This document shows, one piece after another, positions 43,899 to 53,730 of a stretch of DNA of 64,000 bases (its first letter is position 1; each line of letters starts with the position of its first letter). The stretch comes from Dyadobacter bucti (GTDB taxonomy: Bacteria; Bacteroidota; Bacteroidia; Cytophagales; Spirosomataceae), in contig NZ_SWFP01000003.1 in assembly GCF_005869225.1 (NCBI RefSeq), positions 124,001 through 188,000 of the forward strand, given 5' to 3'. Made by a program: the position numbers and the translations under genes. The notes under the pieces are model-generated. The model was not told the DNA's origin. It searched no databases and saw only the letters and a program-made list of their open reading frames with translations.

Positions 43899-45437
43899 AT
43901 GCTTAACAAGTACTTTGGCCTTTTTACTTCTCTCATTTTTCTTGTTGCTGCGCCGGACGTCTTCGGTCAGAAAAAGCAGCAAAAACCCAATGTAATTTTT
44001 ATCTATGCCGACGATGTAGGGTATGGTGACCTGAGTTCGTACGGGGCGACAAAAATCAGTACGCCGAATATCGACCGCCTTGGTAAAGAAGGCATCCGCT
44101 TCACAAATGCCCACGCAACTTCTGCGACATGTACACCATCCCGGTTTGCGCTAATGACAGGGATCTATCCATGGCGTCAAAAAGGTACGGGTGTTTTGCC
44201 GGGTGATGCTTCGCTAATCATACCCACGGAGCGGCTTACTTTACCAACGCTCTTTCAGCATGCGGGCTATAAGACAGCTTCCGTAGGGAAATGGCACCTG
44301 GGATTGGGGGCACCTAACAAACAAATCGACTGGAACAAACCAATTACAAAAGGCCCCAACGAAACAGGGTTCGACTACGCGTATTTCTTTCCTGCAACTT
44401 CCGACAGGGTACCCACCGTTTTTGTTGAAAATCATGAGGTACAGGCATTGGATCCAAACGATCCGATAGAAGTGGATTATTCCAAAAAAATAGGTCAGGA
44501 ACCCACCGGATTGGAAAATCCAGAACTTTTGAAACTTCCGGCCGCACCGGATCACGGGCATAACAATACCATTGTCAATGGCATTGGCCGGATCGGCTGG
44601 ATGAAGGGTGGAAAGCAGGCCCGCTGGACAGATGAGGAAATCGCCCATGTTTTTCTGAACAAGGCGCAGCAGTTTATGGAGGAGAACAGCAAAAATCCTT
44701 TCTTTCTGTATTTCTCGCTGAATGATATCCATGTTCCCCGCATGCCGAGTACGCAATTCAAGGGTAAGAGTTCAATGGGGCTGCGCGGAGATGTGATCCT
44801 CCAGATGGACTGGACAGTAGGGGAAATCTTGAAAAAGCTGGATGAATTGGGATTGACTGAAAATACGCTGATCATCTTTTCCAGCGACAACGGTCCGGTT
44901 CTCGATGACGGATATGCCGACAGGGCCGTGGAATTGTCCAAAGGTCATCATCCTGCCGGTGCGCTGCGAGGCGGAAAATACAGCGCATTTGAAGGTGGGA
45001 CCCGGATTCCCTGGCTGGCGCGCTGGCCAAAGGTTATCAAGCCTGGGATTGTTTCTGATGCGCTTATTTGCCAGATCGACCTGATCGCTTCTTTTGGGTC
45101 TTTTTTTAAGCAAAACATTGAAATGGAGGATGCTCCTGATAGTTTTAATGTGATGGAAGCGCTGCTGGGTAGAACTCAAACGGGTCGTGAAATGCTTGTG
45201 AAGCAGGGCGGCGCCTTATCCCTGACACGCGGTAACTGGAAATACATTGAGCCACGGGAGGGTATTGCGCTGCAAAAACTTACAAATACTGAAACCGGAA
45301 ATAATACCAAACCGCAGCTATACGATCTGAGTAAGGATATTGGTGAAAAAAATAATCTGGCGGCACGAAATCCTGCGAAAGTAAAAGCGATGGCAGAAGA
45401 ACTTGATAAGATCAGAGAGGCTGGACGCAGCAGGTAG
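43899..45437 (+). CDS. Secreted sulfatase (arylsulfatase family, Cys-type)
   Basis: 512 residues with a signal peptide (cleaved after VFG, about residue 23). The metal-binding start IYADDVGYGDL and the sulfatase signature CTPSR are present, with Cys78 as the formylglycine precursor. Further motifs are GKWHLG and FSSDNGPV. A formylglycine-generating enzyme (anSME or FGE) is required and none is in the window. Its presence suggests a sulfated polysaccharide is among the targets of the locus. Family S1 subgroup cannot be assigned by eye. Confidence 0.9.
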   Translation: MLNKYFGLFTSLIFLVAAPDVFGQKKQQKPNVIFIYADDVGYGDLSSYGATKISTPNIDRLGKEGIRFTNAHATSATCTPSRFALMTGIYPWRQKGTGVLPGDASLIIPTERLTLPTLFQHAGYKTASVGKWHLGLGAPNKQIDWNKPITKGPNETGFDYAYFFPATSDRVPTVFVENHEVQALDPNDPIEVDYSKKIGQEPTGLENPELLKLPAAPDHGHNNTIVNGIGRIGWMKGGKQARWTDEEIAHVFLNKAQQFMEENSKNPFFLYFSLNDIHVPRMPSTQFKGKSSMGLRGDVILQMDWTVGEILKKLDELGLTENTLIIFSSDNGPVLDDGYADRAVELSKGHHPAGALRGGKYSAFEGGTRIPWLARWPKVIKPGIVSDALICQIDLIASFGSFFKQNIEMEDAPDSFNVMEALLGRTQTGREMLVKQGGALSLTRGNWKYIEPREGIALQKLTNTETGNNTKPQLYDLSKDIGEKNNLAARNPAKVKAMAEELDKIREAGRSR

Positions 45438-45445
45438 TTTTTAAT

Positions 45446-45508
45446 GCCACGGATACACGGATTTGCACGAATGGAAGCCACATTCCTGTCCATCGGCGTG
45501 TCCGTGGC
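45446..45508. repeat. Imperfect inverted repeat after the sulfatase
   Basis: Left arm GCCACGGATACACGGATTTG (45446-45465) and right arm CCATCGGCGTGTCCGTGGC (45490-45508) are inverted copies with a few changes. The type GCCACGGA-TACACGG looks like a dispersed intergenic element. The weak T-tract after it could also let it act as a terminator. Confidence 0.6.
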
Positions 45509-45580
45509 AAAATTGTAACTATTTATAAGTGACCATTACAAAAAGCTGACGTCTAAACGGCATAACATACCATTCGTATT

Positions 45581-46609
45581 ATGCCGCAACTATACCGCAC
45601 CCCGGTTTTCATTTACGTGCTTTGTATTACATTTTCAAATGCAGTCCTAGCGCAGGTTACATTTTTCAATCAGGATTTCTCCCAGACCCGTTCATTTGTA
45701 AATCCTTCTCCCGACACCGGGCAGTTCAGCCATATTCTCCTCACCGCGCCGGAACTGTCTTACCACAAATTCTATAAAGGCTACATGGACCTTACCCGGA
45801 CGCAGCAGGATTCGGCAACCGGCGGGATCATACGGGCCATGCGGGCCACACCGTTTTCGCCCAACCCGGAAACGCTTTTGATCAGCATACAGCTGAGTGT
45901 GGAGACCATGCAGAATCCGGCCGTGAATGCAGTCTATTTTTATGTAGGCGAAGATTTCAATCCTGTCAATAACTCATTTCCCGAAAACAGGCTGATGTTC
46001 GGGAAATGTGCGGTCAATTTTCATGGGACTTCTTTTACAGTTAAAGACCTGGAAACGCAGAAAGTCAGCAAAAATATTCCGCTTAAAACAAATACTAAGC
46101 TGACCTGGGTGCTTAACAATGCTGCAAAAAGCCTCTCCTACCAGCGCCCGGGTGCGGACACCGTGTTGCATCATGTTGAAGCGGGAAGTTATGATCTCTG
46201 GGTGGATGATGAACTTGTCAGCAAGAGTAGCAAGGGTTATCCGGGGAATTCTCCCTATTCCAAAACCAAACTTTCAAATTTTGAAATTAGGTTCAGAAAC
46301 GGCCTTGGGAAAATCCGTATCCGCAACATCCTGATCCGCGAAGCAGCCGCGGATGGTGAGACTTCAAATCCACTGATCATCCCAAACCCTTCCTCCGCCG
46401 CACTGATCCGCCTGAAAGCAGCCGGTATATTAGCCTCTTCACTGCAAATGGTAGGTCTGAACGGGAAATCCGTTGCTTTTCGAAAGCATATTGCATCCGG
46501 AAATATCATAGAGATACGCCCGGAACAAAATATTTCATCGGGAATATATGTGTTGTCTTTCATTGATAAAGACAAAAAAAAGAGATTTCTGCGGGTAATG
46601 GTACAGTAG
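45581..46609 (+). CDS. Secreted protein with T9SS-type C-terminal sorting domain
   Basis: 342 residues with a signal peptide (cleavage after VLA, about residue 24). I do not recognise the central beta-rich domain (25-262); it resembles no catalytic family by motif. The last 75 residues begin IIPNPSSAALI, contain SSGIYVLSF and end in a basic, hydrophobic strand (KKRFLRVMVQ), as in type A sorting domains of the type IX secretion system. It is thus probably exported to the cell surface. It lies just upstream of the second sigma/FecR pair. Confidence 0.65.
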   Translation: MPQLYRTPVFIYVLCITFSNAVLAQVTFFNQDFSQTRSFVNPSPDTGQFSHILLTAPELSYHKFYKGYMDLTRTQQDSATGGIIRAMRATPFSPNPETLLISIQLSVETMQNPAVNAVYFYVGEDFNPVNNSFPENRLMFGKCAVNFHGTSFTVKDLETQKVSKNIPLKTNTKLTWVLNNAAKSLSYQRPGADTVLHHVEAGSYDLWVDDELVSKSSKGYPGNSPYSKTKLSNFEIRFRNGLGKIRIRNILIREAAADGETSNPLIIPNPSSAALIRLKAAGILASSLQMVGLNGKSVAFRKHIASGNIIEIRPEQNISSGIYVLSFIDKDKKKRFLRVMVQ

Positions 46610-46719
46610 CCGGGCAGTGGGAATCTAGGATGAAAGGTGGATAAAATTTGACTAATCTTGTAGGGCCAGTTGAGTTTGACGGGAACTTTGACTTATTTAG
46701 AGTCCACGTTCCTGACGTT

Positions 46720-47328
46720 ATGAAATCACAATCCAATTTTTCAGAAGCTTCTGATGATAAAACGGTTTGGCAGCTTTTTCTGGCTGGTAACGTAGAAGCT
46801 TTTGAATATTTAATGTCCGCCCATTTCCGCAGGCTTTTTCAGTACGGGAGCAAGTTTTCAAAAGATCAGGAATTTGTAAAAGATTGTATCCAGGATCTTT
46901 TTTTAATTCTTTGGGAAAAACGTGAAAACCTGGGCAACGACATTGCTGTAAAACCTTATCTGATGGCTTCGTTACGGCGGCTGATGCATCGCGCGATTTC
47001 TTCGAAATCCTGGATGGCAGGCGAATCCCTTGATGAAAAGGAAGGTTCTTTTGAACTGGAATTTTCAGTGGAGCAGGAATACATCGACCACGAGTCGACA
47101 CTTGCCCGCACGCGTCAGCTTGAAAAGTTGCTTGGAGAACTTCCCAAAAGACAGAAAGAGGTGATTTACCTCAAATACTTCCAGGAAATGAGCCGCGACC
47201 AGATCTCGGAAATTATGTCGGTGTCTCCGCAAACTGTATCAAACCTTCTCCAGATCGCGATCAAGCAGTTGAAAAAACACTGGAAAGCTGAATTTCTTAC
47301 CTTCTTTGTGATTCATTTGTTTATATAA
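46720..47328 (+). CDS. ECF RNA polymerase sigma factor, locus 2
   Basis: 202 residues from the ATG at 46720 (MKSQSNFSEASDD). The frame is open upstream to a TTG at 46648, but the extra residues do not belong to the sigma fold. Region 2 (FEYLMSAHFRRLFQYGSKF, VKDCIQDLFLILWEK) and region 4 (LPKRQKEVIYLKYFQEMSRDQIS) are clear. The C-terminus is hydrophobic (FLTFFVIHLFI) as in the locus 1 factor. It should be controlled by the adjacent FecR and turn on susCD-2. Confidence 0.88.
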   Translation: MKSQSNFSEASDDKTVWQLFLAGNVEAFEYLMSAHFRRLFQYGSKFSKDQEFVKDCIQDLFLILWEKRENLGNDIAVKPYLMASLRRLMHRAISSKSWMAGESLDEKEGSFELEFSVEQEYIDHESTLARTRQLEKLLGELPKRQKEVIYLKYFQEMSRDQISEIMSVSPQTVSNLLQIAIKQLKKHWKAEFLTFFVIHLFI

Positions 47329-47446
47329 AACCGGATCATAATGCTATCAATCACAAGGATTTATATTTTTTTAAAGAAATAATTCAAAATTTTTTGGTAT
47401 CTGTACCGTGTTTTCGTCTATCGTAGATCAGACGCTTATATCTGGT

Positions 47447-48574
47447 ATGGATCGCTACAATCACTACACCGTTGAGGATTTTGTTTGGGACGTTTTTTTT
47501 CGTCAGTGGGTTTTATCACCTACCCGCGAAACAGATATCGCCTGGAACGAGTGGGCTGAAAATAATCCTGAGAAATCCGATGCCATTCAGCAGGCCAGGT
47601 CGATCGTGTTGTCCATGCGGCTGAATGAACCCGAAATATCAGAGCCGGAGATCAGGGAAGTTATCAACAGAACCCTATCCAGGATCCGTACGCATTCCCC
47701 TGAATTTGCCCCTAATGAAGAACCCGTAAAACGACCTTTTTATCGCGCAATGTGGCTTCAGGTTGCAGCTTCGGTGGCGTTTTTAATGCTATCCGCTTGG
47801 ATAGGCTATTCTTTTTATAACAAAAAAGAAGCAAAACAAAGCGGTGAATACACATATGCGGATGCTGGAAAAGACCTGCTGCTTGTCGAAAAAGTTAACA
47901 CAACTTCTGCCAACATGCTTGTCAGCCTGAGTGACGGCAGCAAGATCACCCTTTCTCCAAAAGGACGGATCAGATATCCCGAACAGTTTGTCGACGCAAA
48001 ACGGGAGGTTTATCTGGAAGGAGAGGCTTTTTTTGAAATCTCCAAAGATCCGGACCATCCTTTTTTCGTTTATGCCCACGGCCTGATCACCAAAGTACTG
48101 GGAACGAGTTTCAGGATCAAGGCCTACGAGCTATCGGATGAAGTCACAGTTGAAGTGAAAACAGGGAGGGTTTCTGTTTTTGCTCAGTCGGATCCTGATG
48201 TGGTAGAAAAAGCGTCTAACCGTGAGCTGGAAGGTGTGGTGCTCAACCCAAATCAGAAGATCATTTATACGCGTGAAGAAGTGCGAATGATAAAAACCCT
48301 GGTTGAAAAGCCGGAAATTGTTTTGCCAAAAACAGAAGTTCCGCAGTTTGAATTTGAAGATACGCCTGTCAGCGAAGCATTTGTTTCTATTGGCAAAGCT
48401 TACGGAATTGATATTTTATTTGATGAAGAGCTGCTCAAAGGATGCCCGCTGACTGCTACCCTTGACAATCAGACCCTGCATGAAAAGCTGACAATTATTT
48501 GCAAGGCCGTGGAAGCCAGTTATGAAATCCTGGATGGGCAGGTTGTGATACATAGTAAGGGATGTCGGAATTGA
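47447..48574 (+). CDS. FecR-type anti-sigma factor with DUF4974 domain, locus 2
   Basis: 375 residues from the ATG at 47447; an in-frame GTG at 47408 is possible. Cytoplasmic N-terminal part (1-102), a membrane helix (WLQVAASVAFLMLSAWIGY), FecR domain (ITLSPKGRIRYPEQFVDAKREVYLEGEAFFEI) and C-terminal DUF4974/STN-like module (FEFEDTPVSEAFVSIGKAYG). It is a clear paralogue of the locus 1 protein, down to the KGC-containing end. Confidence 0.87.
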   Translation: MDRYNHYTVEDFVWDVFFRQWVLSPTRETDIAWNEWAENNPEKSDAIQQARSIVLSMRLNEPEISEPEIREVINRTLSRIRTHSPEFAPNEEPVKRPFYRAMWLQVAASVAFLMLSAWIGYSFYNKKEAKQSGEYTYADAGKDLLLVEKVNTTSANMLVSLSDGSKITLSPKGRIRYPEQFVDAKREVYLEGEAFFEISKDPDHPFFVYAHGLITKVLGTSFRIKAYELSDEVTVEVKTGRVSVFAQSDPDVVEKASNRELEGVVLNPNQKIIYTREEVRMIKTLVEKPEIVLPKTEVPQFEFEDTPVSEAFVSIGKAYGIDILFDEELLKGCPLTATLDNQTLHEKLTIICKAVEASYEILDGQVVIHSKGCRN

Positions 48575-48666
48575 TATCTGGCAAGAAGGGGAGGATAGAG
48601 GAAGGAAGGATTTTAGCTATTCATTTTTTAAACCTTTTGATAATAACGAAACAGAAAGAATAAAAT
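48575..48666. other. Intergenic segment with a purine-rich half element
   Basis: A purine run (about 48580-48607, AAGAAGGGGAGG...) resembles the first arm of the paired elements at 2313 and 58312. No pyrimidine arm follows. The rest is A/T-rich without an evident gene. Confidence 0.35.
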
Positions 48667-48703
48667 AAAAAAAGAGCCGGCAATGTTCCCGCATTACCGA
48701 CTC
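48667..48703 (-). terminator. Minus-strand terminator in the SusC-2 leader
   Basis: GAGCCGGCAATG (48674-48685) pairs with CATTACCGACTC (48692-48703) at 10 of 12 positions around TTCCCG. On the minus strand it is followed by seven U (A-run 48667-48673). Loop sequence, arm length and polarity match the structure in the SusC-1 leader. An exact minus-strand TAnnTTTG box overlaps the start codon at 48790-48797. Confidence 0.6.
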
Positions 48704-48796
48704 AAGTATTATCCCTTTTGGTTGTCGCCAATTCACCTCCGGTAGGAGGCAGGGATCGTTTTGTCAGTTTTCAATCTTAACAAAACAATCAAATCT

Positions 48797-51700
48797 ATGA
48801 AAAAACCCTTAAAATACCGTCAGGTATTACTTTGGACAATGCGAATAACAGCTATACAAATCATGCTCGCCGTCTGGTTTATCGGGACCGGTTTTGCGCA
48901 TGAAAGCAATGCCCAGTCTCTTCTTTCCCAGAAGATTACCGTGATGGTGGATGGAAGTGAAGTAAAGAAAGTGCTAAACCAGGTGGAAAAGCAGGTGGAT
49001 GTTCGCTTCGTTTTTAGTTCAAAAATCATAAAATCGGCAAGAAAAGTTACGGTCAACGCTGCCAACAAACCACTTTATGAAGTCCTTGACCAGATATTGA
49101 CGCCTCTCGGCCTGCAGTATGAAGTATCGGGCAAAATAATCATCCTTAAGAGAACGGAGAACTTGCCGGAAATCAATGCTCCGGCTGGAGATGGCGCTCC
49201 CAAAAAGGATCTTTCCGGAAAAGTGCTTGATGAGCAGGGGCTGGGTTTGCCGGGGGTGAGCGTGGTATTAAAGGGAACGCAGACCGGTACTACTACCAAT
49301 GTTGAAGGGGAATTCCAGCTGACCCTGCCTGACAATGCACAGGCGCAGGTTTTGGTATTCAGTTTTGTCGGTTACACTACCCAGGAAGTGGCTGTCGACA
49401 ACAGGTCTGTTTTAGAAGTGAAAATGGCTGTGGAGGACAAGTCATTGCAGGAAATAGTGGTAGTAGGTTATGGACAGGTCAGGAAAACTGATCTTACAGG
49501 CTCTGTAACCACTATTCCGGTGGACGAAATCAAAAAGGTAGCTGTTACGTCCATGGACCAGGCATTACAAGGACGCGCGGCTGGTGTACAGATCACCCAG
49601 AACTCTGGTGCACCCGGCGGAGCTACAACGATCCGGATACGTGGAGGGAATTCCATTCAGGGTGATAACGAGCCTTTGTATGTGATTGATGGGATTCCTT
49701 TCAAAAACGAAAGCTCTAACAATGGTTCGAGCTTCAATGTTCTGAGCACATTAAACCCAAGTGATATTGAATCCATGTCGATTCTTAAGGACGCTTCTTC
49801 CACGGCCATATATGGTTCCAGGGGAGCGAACGGGGTGGTGATCATCACTACAAAACGTGGGAAAGCAGGGAAGTCGAATGTGACATTGGATGCTTATTAT
49901 GGTGTGCAGAATGTGCGCCGTAAATATCCCGTGCTTAACGGAAGCGAGTATGCAGCTTTTGTGAACGAGGCAAATACCAATGAAGGCAGGGCGGCCGTGT
50001 ATACGCCTCAGCAAGTGGAAGCTTTCGGTGAGGGCACCGACTGGCAGAATGAAATTTTCCGTTCGGCACCGATGTATAACTATCAGCTCTCGATGAGCGG
50101 AGGCGACGATAAAACACAATATGCGATATCTGGAGGTTACTTCAAGCAGAATGGGATTGTAACCAATTCCGATTTTGACAGATATTCTTTTCGTGTAAAC
50201 CTTGACAGGAAACTTACCAGCAAAATCAAGGTTGGAAACAGCCTGACGGTAAACCGTACCCTGACGAACCAGTCGAGGACAGACGGCTCCCTTGGGAGTG
50301 CCGGCCTGGTAACCATTGCTGCATTGCAGTTCCCAGGCATTTTACCGGTTTACAATCCGGACGGCAGCTATCTGATGAACCATCCTGCGCTGACCTTTAC
50401 CGCAGACAATCCGGCAGCCCTGGCCAGGGAAAGCAAAAACACCAATAAGGCGCACAGGGTTTTCGGCAACGTTTTTGGCGAATATCAGATCATGGACGGG
50501 CTGAGCCTGAGAGTAGTTTTGGGAGTGGATGGTATCCTTCAGAAACAGGATAGCTATCTGCCCAGAAGTGTTTCCAGTGGTTTGTCGCAGGGTGGAGTGG
50601 GAAGTATCACAAATAATCAGTCGATCACCTGGCTCAATGAAAACCTTCTGACTTATACCAAAAATTTTAACCAGAAACATAACATAACTGCGCTTGTAGG
50701 GTATACCCAGCAAGCCAACAGGACTGAGAATGCTTATGCAGCTTCCCGGAACTTTGTGAACGATAATCTCGCGACCGGCAACCTGGGCTCAGGCTCAGTG
50801 GCACTGGTACCTTCTTCGGGAATAGGAACATGGGGGCTGGAATCTTATTTAGGCCGTATCAACTACGGTTTCAATGAAAAGTACCTCCTTACCGCCTCAT
50901 TCCGTGCAGACGGTTCCTCGCGATTTGGAGCAAACAAGCGTTATGGTTTTTTCCCATCGATGGCACTGGCATGGCGGGTGTCGGAAGAGAGCTTTATCAA
51001 AAATATCAGGGCTATCAGTGAACTGAAAGTCCGCGCGACAATCGGCTCGACCGGAAACCAGGACGGTATCGGCAACTATCCGGCCTATTCGTTGCTTTCA
51101 ACGCAGAACTATGTACTTAACAATGTGGTATCAACCGGAATCGGTCCGAACCAGATCGCAAACCCCGACCTGTCGTGGGAAACTACAACCCAGTCTGACG
51201 TAGGTATCGACCTGAGTTTATTGAGCAACCGGATCAGTATTACTGCTGACGCCTATCTGAAAAGGACGAAAGATCTGCTGTTAAATGTTACGATCCCCAG
51301 CTCATCCGGATTTTCCAGCGCTATTAAAAACCTTGGCCGGGTAGAAAACAAAGGGATTGAACTGAGTGTTACTTCTCACAATATCGACGGGGCTTTCAAA
51401 TGGACTACGGAGTTTAACTATGCATTAAACCGTAATAAGGTATTGGATATCGGTGGCGCGCCGCAAATTTTTGCCGGTGAAGTGGCCAATATCGCGCAGA
51501 ATGTAAATTCGGGTATTATCAGGGTTGGTGAACCGCTGGGTTCATTCTATGGCTATGTTACTGATGGTCTTTATCAAACCCAGGAAGAGCTGCTTGCATT
51601 GACAGACGGCAGTGCCAGAAAACCGGGAGACCGCCGCTATAAAGATTTGAACGGGGACAAAAGGATCGATGATAATGACCGGACCATCATTGGCCGTGCG

Positions 51701-52198
51701 CAACCGAAATTCATCGGCGGGATCAGCAATACGTTTTCGTATAAAGGCATCGACCTGACCGTTTTCTTCCAGGGTGTTTATGGAAATCAAATATTGAACG
51801 CCAACAGGTTTGAGCTGGAATATCTGAACGGGACCAACAATCAGGACCGCGATATGCTCAACCGCTGGACCCCAACCAATACGAATACTGATATTCCCAG
51901 AGCGTCCACTACCCGGCCGGCCAACAGGATCTCAACCCGGCAGATCGAGAATGGTTCTTACCTGAGGTTGAAAAATGTGCAGCTGGCGTACAATCTGCCT
52001 GCCTCATTGACCAAGCCACTGCATGTGCAGGGGGTAAGGCTCTATGTTACTGCACAGAACTACCTTACCTGGACCAAGTATTCGGGATATGATCCGGAAG
52101 TGAACCGATTCGGACAGGACAGCCGCAGCCAGGGTTTTGACTACTCAAGTTATCCTGCGGCTAAGACAATGATTTTCGGCCTGAATGTAAGTTTTTAG
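48797..52198 (+). CDS. SusC/RagA TonB-dependent outer-membrane transporter, locus 2
   Basis: 1133 residues from the ATG at 48797; an in-frame TTG 36 bp upstream is less likely. Signal peptide (FAHESNAQS), STN domain (about 40-105), carboxypeptidase-regulatory-like domain (about 140-215), plug (VIDGIPFKNESSN; ILKDASSTAIYGSRGANGVVII) and a long barrel ending in Phe (FGLNVSF). It imports oligosaccharides across the outer membrane with energy from TonB and signals through its STN domain to FecR-2. The frame is intact, unlike the paralogue at 28572. Confidence 0.95.
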   Translation: MKKPLKYRQVLLWTMRITAIQIMLAVWFIGTGFAHESNAQSLLSQKITVMVDGSEVKKVLNQVEKQVDVRFVFSSKIIKSARKVTVNAANKPLYEVLDQILTPLGLQYEVSGKIIILKRTENLPEINAPAGDGAPKKDLSGKVLDEQGLGLPGVSVVLKGTQTGTTTNVEGEFQLTLPDNAQAQVLVFSFVGYTTQEVAVDNRSVLEVKMAVEDKSLQEIVVVGYGQVRKTDLTGSVTTIPVDEIKKVAVTSMDQALQGRAAGVQITQNSGAPGGATTIRIRGGNSIQGDNEPLYVIDGIPFKNESSNNGSSFNVLSTLNPSDIESMSILKDASSTAIYGSRGANGVVIITTKRGKAGKSNVTLDAYYGVQNVRRKYPVLNGSEYAAFVNEANTNEGRAAVYTPQQVEAFGEGTDWQNEIFRSAPMYNYQLSMSGGDDKTQYAISGGYFKQNGIVTNSDFDRYSFRVNLDRKLTSKIKVGNSLTVNRTLTNQSRTDGSLGSAGLVTIAALQFPGILPVYNPDGSYLMNHPALTFTADNPAALARESKNTNKAHRVFGNVFGEYQIMDGLSLRVVLGVDGILQKQDSYLPRSVSSGLSQGGVGSITNNQSITWLNENLLTYTKNFNQKHNITALVGYTQQANRTENAYAASRNFVNDNLATGNLGSGSVALVPSSGIGTWGLESYLGRINYGFNEKYLLTASFRADGSSRFGANKRYGFFPSMALAWRVSEESFIKNIRAISELKVRATIGSTGNQDGIGNYPAYSLLSTQNYVLNNVVSTGIGPNQIANPDLSWETTTQSDVGIDLSLLSNRISITADAYLKRTKDLLLNVTIPSSSGFSSAIKNLGRVENKGIELSVTSHNIDGAFKWTTEFNYALNRNKVLDIGGAPQIFAGEVANIAQNVNSGIIRVGEPLGSFYGYVTDGLYQTQEELLALTDGSARKPGDRRYKDLNGDKRIDDNDRTIIGRAQPKFIGGISNTFSYKGIDLTVFFQGVYGNQILNANRFELEYLNGTNNQDRDMLNRWTPTNTNTDIPRASTTRPANRISTRQIENGSYLRLKNVQLAYNLPASLTKPLHVQGVRLYVTAQNYLTWTKYSGYDPEVNRFGQDSRSQGFDYSSYPAAKTMIFGLNVSF

Positions 52199-52268
52199 AA
52201 CCGGCTGAATCAATTTTATAAAAACACCAACCTGGCCTTCATCCGGCCGTTGAAAAAATATACATATA

Positions 52269-53699
52269 ATGAAAAAGATACTTCCATTCTTTCTGATCCT
52301 TTTCTGGGCAAGTTCCTGTGATGTGCTGGATCAGATTCCGGAATCCAACTTTACGCCTGCTAATTTTTACAAAAATGCCGATGACGCGAAAGCTGCGGTA
52401 AACTCTGTTTATGATCCGATGAACACTGCGGAAATGTATAACCAGGTGATGTGGATCATACAGGACCAGGCTACCGACGATTCGGAATGGGGGGGCGGAC
52501 GCTCCACGGCCAATCAGGCGAAAAATGATCTGGACAAATATACATTTACTCCAGCGACAAGCACCTTTTTGTCCGTTTGGTCAACGGTTTACAGAGGTAT
52601 CAACAGGGCAAATACTGTTCTGGAGAGAGTTCCGGGCATTACTATGGATACCGAGCTGCAAACACGTTTGCTGGCTGAAACCAAATTTATGCGGGGCTTT
52701 TACTACTTCACGCTGGTGAGGCTGTTTGGCGGGGTGCCGCTTTTACTTAACGAGACCACTTCGCTCAACAACCTTCAGGTATCGCGCGCAACAGCTGAGG
52801 AAGTGTATGCGCAGGTGATCAAGGATTTCACAGAAGCTGAAGCCGTGCTGCCTTTAACTTACACAGGTGCCGATAAAGGTCGTGCTACCAAAGGTGCCGC
52901 GACGGCCTTTCTGGCGAAAGTTTACCTTACCCGTGAGGATTGGGCCAATGCTGCGTTGAAAGCAAAGCAGGTTATAGATTCGGGAGTTTACGATCTCTGG
53001 GCCAATTATTCAGATGCTTTTTTGATCGCCAATAAAAATGGGAAAGAGGCAGTTTTCGAAGTGCAGGCACTGGGTGGCGGCTTCAATGAAGGCAGTTTTA
53101 TGCAGGGCTATATGCGCCCTAATTTTGACAGGGTAAACAACATTTCCGGCTTCGGAGATGACCCGGTGACCAAAAATCTTTACGATACGTATACTGCCGC
53201 CGACAAACGCCGGGATGTGAATATCAGGCTGTACTCTGCCACAAGTACCCCTGCCGCTCCCGCCAGCGTAGATTATCCGGCTTATGTTTACAAATATCTT
53301 GACCCATCTGCGACAGCGAATGGAGAAGGAAGTAATAATTACCCGATCATCCGCTATCCTGACGTATTGCTCATGTATGCAGAAGCGCTCAACGAACAGG
53401 CGGCGGGAAATGCGGAGGCTTTCAATGCTATCAACAAAATCAGAACAAGGGCGGGGCTGGCAGTGTTGCCATCAACGTTAAGCCAGGCTGCTTTCCGTGA
53501 CGCAGTTCTTTTGGAAAGACGGCTGGAACTGGCTTTTGAGGGGCATCGCTGGTATGATCTGGTTCGTACGAAGCGGCTCGTAAGCGCAATGAAAGCGCAG
53601 AATCCGACAATTGTGGTAACGGATAAAAATTATCTTTTCCCTATTCCGCAGACGGAGCGGGACGCCAATCCCAACCTCACCCAAAATCCGGAGTTCTGA
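52269..53699 (+). CDS. SusD/RagB-type glycan-binding lipoprotein, locus 2
   Basis: 476 residues with a lipoprotein signal (LFWASSC, Cys17). It has the N-terminal SusD motif (YKNADDAKAAVNSVYDPM), the TPR region (FMRGFYYFTLVRLFGGVPLLL) and the C-terminal LLERRLELAFEGHRWYDLVR. The length is typical for the family. It is the surface lid of the SusC-2 channel. The SGNH hydrolase gene starts 31 bp downstream. Confidence 0.95.
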   Translation: MKKILPFFLILFWASSCDVLDQIPESNFTPANFYKNADDAKAAVNSVYDPMNTAEMYNQVMWIIQDQATDDSEWGGGRSTANQAKNDLDKYTFTPATSTFLSVWSTVYRGINRANTVLERVPGITMDTELQTRLLAETKFMRGFYYFTLVRLFGGVPLLLNETTSLNNLQVSRATAEEVYAQVIKDFTEAEAVLPLTYTGADKGRATKGAATAFLAKVYLTREDWANAALKAKQVIDSGVYDLWANYSDAFLIANKNGKEAVFEVQALGGGFNEGSFMQGYMRPNFDRVNNISGFGDDPVTKNLYDTYTAADKRRDVNIRLYSATSTPAAPASVDYPAYVYKYLDPSATANGEGSNNYPIIRYPDVLLMYAEALNEQAAGNAEAFNAINKIRTRAGLAVLPSTLSQAAFRDAVLLERRLELAFEGHRWYDLVRTKRLVSAMKAQNPTIVVTDKNYLFPIPQTERDANPNLTQNPEF

Positions 53700-53730
53700 T
53701 CCTCCTTTTCTAAGTTAAAAAAACACATCT

